Below are positions 62,294 to 64,000 of a stretch of 64,000 nucleotides of DNA, one piece after another. Location: contig NZ_JAIFZQ010000007.1 of assembly GCF_019710585.1 (NCBI RefSeq), positions 95,413-159,412 on the forward strand. Reading direction: 5' to 3'. The stretch is from Arthrobacter sp. MAHUQ-56 (GTDB lineage Bacteria > Actinomycetota > Actinomycetes > Actinomycetales > Micrococcaceae). A model generated the notes under the pieces. That model searched no databases. It was not told the origin of the DNA and saw only the letters and a program-made list of their open reading frames with translations. Each line of letters begins with the position of its first letter. Positions within the stretch are counted from its first letter, which is position 1. Both the position numbers and the translations under genes were made by a program.

Positions 62294-63733
62294 CTATTCT
62301 CCTCGCAGGACTTCGATGGGGCGGATACGCGCGGTGAGCAGCGCGGGAACCAGGGCTCCGATGACGGCGACCCCGAAGACGGCGGCGATGCCGCCGGCGA
62401 TCACGCCGGGGGAGGCGCTTGCGGTGACGGAGTTGAGCAGCTGGGAGGCGCCGCCGAACGGGCCACCCTGGCCGCCGGGGAAGCCGCCGCCCGCTCCGCC
62501 GCCGGGGAAGCCGCGGCCCGTGGTGGCCGTCGTGGTGGTGTTGCTGCTGATGAGGGCAGACGCGATGCCGCCGCTGGCGAAGGAGGCGATGGCCGCGCCC
62601 ACCGCACTGCCGAGGGCGGCCAGGACCAGGGCTTCCAGGACGAACTGGAGCCCGATGGTGCGGTTCGGTGCGCCGATCGCCTTCAGTACGCCAATTTCCC
62701 GGCGGCGCTCGCGGACCAGCATCACCATGATGAGCAGGATGATGATCCCGGCGGTGCCCAGCGCGGCGATGAAGGCGACGAAGGAAATGTTCTTCACGCT
62801 GTTAAGGGAGTTGAGGGCGGTCTGCAGGTTCTGGCCCTGCGTGACATCCGCCTTGTCGGTGCCGAGGGCGGCCTGCAGGGCCGCCTTGGTGGCGGCGACG
62901 TTTTCCAGGGAGTCGACGGTGACGATCATGCTGGACAGTTCACCCGGCGTTCCGGCGAGGGCCTGGGCGGTGGGGAGCGTCACGTAGGCGGCGTTGTTGC
63001 CGAAGGCGGTGCCGGCGTCGAACACTCCGGCCACGGTGTAGGTCTGGTCGCTGATGGTGAAGGTGGAACCGACGGCCAGGTTGTTCTTCCCGGCCAGGGT
63101 GGTGCCCAGCAGGGCGCTGGTGGATACTGCCGAATAGTCGCCCAGCCCGGCGCCCTGGGTGATGTCCAGGGCCTTGCCCGTGGTGTCGAGCTCCGCCCCG
63201 ATGCCGGTCAAGGTGATCGGCAGGGACCGGGCGGGCTGCGCGGTTCCGGAGGCGCCAGCCGTTCCGTTGGCCTGCTGGTTGCGGTTGCCCAGCGTACCCG
63301 CGTCCACTGCGGCGGTGAGGCTGGTGGTCAGTGTTGCGGCGGCCTGGCCGCCAGGTCCGCCCTGTCCGCCGGGGCCCGCCTGGGTTCCGGCCTGGGTTCC
63401 GGCCGCGGTCTGCGCTGCCGCCTCACTGGCGTTGCGGAGCCGCAGGGAGGAGGTCCCGACGACGGCACTAACGTTCGCCACGCCGCTGGCCGTGGCCGCC
63501 TGGTCGGCGGTGAGGGGCTCACCGCCGCCTTCGAAGCCTTGCCCGCCCGCGGGATTGACGGTCAGGACGGTGCCAACGGAGGCATTGAGCTCCTGCACTT
63601 TCGCTCCAACGGCCTGGTTGGCCACCAGCATGGCCAGGGCCAGGCCGATGGCGACTGCCAGCACCGCGACGACGGCTGCAGTGCGGACCTTGTTTCTGAC
63701 GGCATTGCCTGCGCTTCGGGCGAGGACGCTCAC
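62294..63733 (-). CDS. MacB/FtsX-like ABC transporter permease
   Basis: The 479-residue protein has one N-terminal helix (VRTAAVVAVLAVAIGLALAM), a long external domain of about 290 residues, then three C-terminal helices with VRERRREIGVLKAIGAPNRT, the FtsX coupling-helix motif, and IRPIEVLRGE at the end. The external domain includes an Ala/Gly/Thr/Gln-rich insert (TQAGPGGQGGPGGQ). A Gly-rich loop (RGFPGGGAGGGFPGGQGG) sits between the last helices. GTG 63733 is chosen because of TAGGAG upstream. It forms an exporter with the ATPase. Confidence 0.9.
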   Translation of the reverse strand: MSVLARSAGNAVRNKVRTAAVVAVLAVAIGLALAMLVANQAVGAKVQELNASVGTVLTVNPAGGQGFEGGGEPLTADQAATASGVANVSAVVGTSSLRLRNASEAAAQTAAGTQAGTQAGPGGQGGPGGQAAATLTTSLTAAVDAGTLGNRNQQANGTAGASGTAQPARSLPITLTGIGAELDTTGKALDITQGAGLGDYSAVSTSALLGTTLAGKNNLAVGSTFTISDQTYTVAGVFDAGTAFGNNAAYVTLPTAQALAGTPGELSSMIVTVDSLENVAATKAALQAALGTDKADVTQGQNLQTALNSLNSVKNISFVAFIAALGTAGIIILLIMVMLVRERRREIGVLKAIGAPNRTIGLQFVLEALVLAALGSAVGAAIASFASGGIASALISSNTTTTATTGRGFPGGGAGGGFPGGQGGPFGGASQLLNSVTASASPGVIAGGIAAVFGVAVIGALVPALLTARIRPIEVLRGE

Positions 63734-63902
63734 GTTACTCCTATTGTTCAGGCGCCGGCGCGGAAGGCCGGCTTCGCCTCCACCTTCACCGGGGATGCTG
63801 TGCAGGAATCCGGCCCTGCCTGTGTTTGGGCTGTGAACTGCGCTGGCGTGGTCCGCAAACGCCGGAAAGCCCGGCCCCACGAGTGAACTGGTCCCCAAAA
63901 GT

Positions 63903-63929
63903 TGGACTCGTGAATGTGCGAAGAGTCCA
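63903..63929. promoter_or_regulatory. Inverted repeat upstream of the ABC operon
   Basis: TGGACTC and GAGTCCA flank 13 bases, 170 bases before GTG 63733. It could be a regulator site for the ABC operon. Confidence 0.45.
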
Positions 63930-63960
63930 CTTTAGCGTCCAGTGATCCGTTACTTCTCAG

Positions 63961-63996
63961 GAAAGCGCTCCGTCCCATTGCGGACGGAGCGCTTTC
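63961..63996. terminator. Bidirectional terminator at the right edge
   Basis: GAAAGCGCTCCGTCC and its complement flank CATTGC, with T-rich ends on both strands. It probably ends a gene beyond the right edge that runs toward this window. Confidence 0.75.
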
Positions 63997-64000
63997 TTGT

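Overview
The window is one continuous stretch of a high-GC actinobacterial chromosome. GC is high by eye, GTG and TTG starts are frequent, and many genes overlap by ATGA or GTGA. Gene content points to the Micrococcaceae (Arthrobacter or Pseudarthrobacter type): a monomeric NADP isocitrate dehydrogenase, a DUF6350 protein beside purN and purH, GlsB and DUF2382 stress proteins, a DosS/DosR-type pair, a LAXTG (class E sortase type) surface protein and many IclR/GntR/MocR regulators. I found no rRNA, tRNA, CRISPR array, insertion sequence or prophage.

Layout. 0-3.8 kb: an edge-truncated SRPBCC protein, a Tat-exported PhoD phosphatase and a GAF-domain activator. 3.9-6.8 kb: a SnoaL-fused flavin monooxygenase and a butanediol-type dehydrogenase, divergent from the activator. 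6.9-18.6 kb: a region that looks hypoxia- or stress-controlled. It holds a GerMN lipoprotein, a secreted protein, a methyltransferase coupled to an MgtA-type P-type ATPase, a DosS-like kinase tail-to-tail with a DosR-like regulator, a membrane protein, a frameshifted TDT transporter, a tandem SRPBCC protein and a TfoX-like protein. Several of these genes have DosR-box-like sites upstream. 18.7-21.2 kb: a tight operon of lipoprotein, Nramp-like transporter and two PRC-barrel-like proteins. 21.3-23.1 kb: a cold shock gene with a long leader, and a two-domain cupredoxin.

23.1-30.1 kb: a gluconate locus (FCD-type GntR repressor, kinase, GntP-family permease), an SDR, then a divergent MocR regulator and EamA exporter followed by a PaiB-like protein. 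30.1-36.2 kb: rlmC, then an apparent S-methylmethionine salvage regulon (permease, two convergent IclR regulators, homocysteine S-methyltransferase) in which the permease and methyltransferase genes share one operator-like sequence. 36.2-45.5 kb: small secreted and membrane proteins, a PAS-GGDEF-EAL protein, GlsB, a HAD phosphatase, an MgtA-type glycosyltransferase overlapping UDP-glucose dehydrogenase, and a PRC/DUF2382 stress protein. 45.8-51.6 kb: DUF6350, purN, an MFS carrier and purH. 51.6-64 kb: a trypsin-like secreted protease with an odd small downstream frame, isocitrate dehydrogenase, a Ser/Thr kinase overlapping a lipoprotein, a repetitive LAXTG wall protein with a secreted partner, a Gfo/Idh/MocA oxidoreductase and a MacB-type ABC pair.

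The least explained parts are the DosS/DosR-like module with its surrounding boxes, the Nramp/PRC-barrel operon, the YWTxERM frame behind the protease, and the palindromic hairpins in divergent intergenic regions. All functions are read from sequence without database searches.
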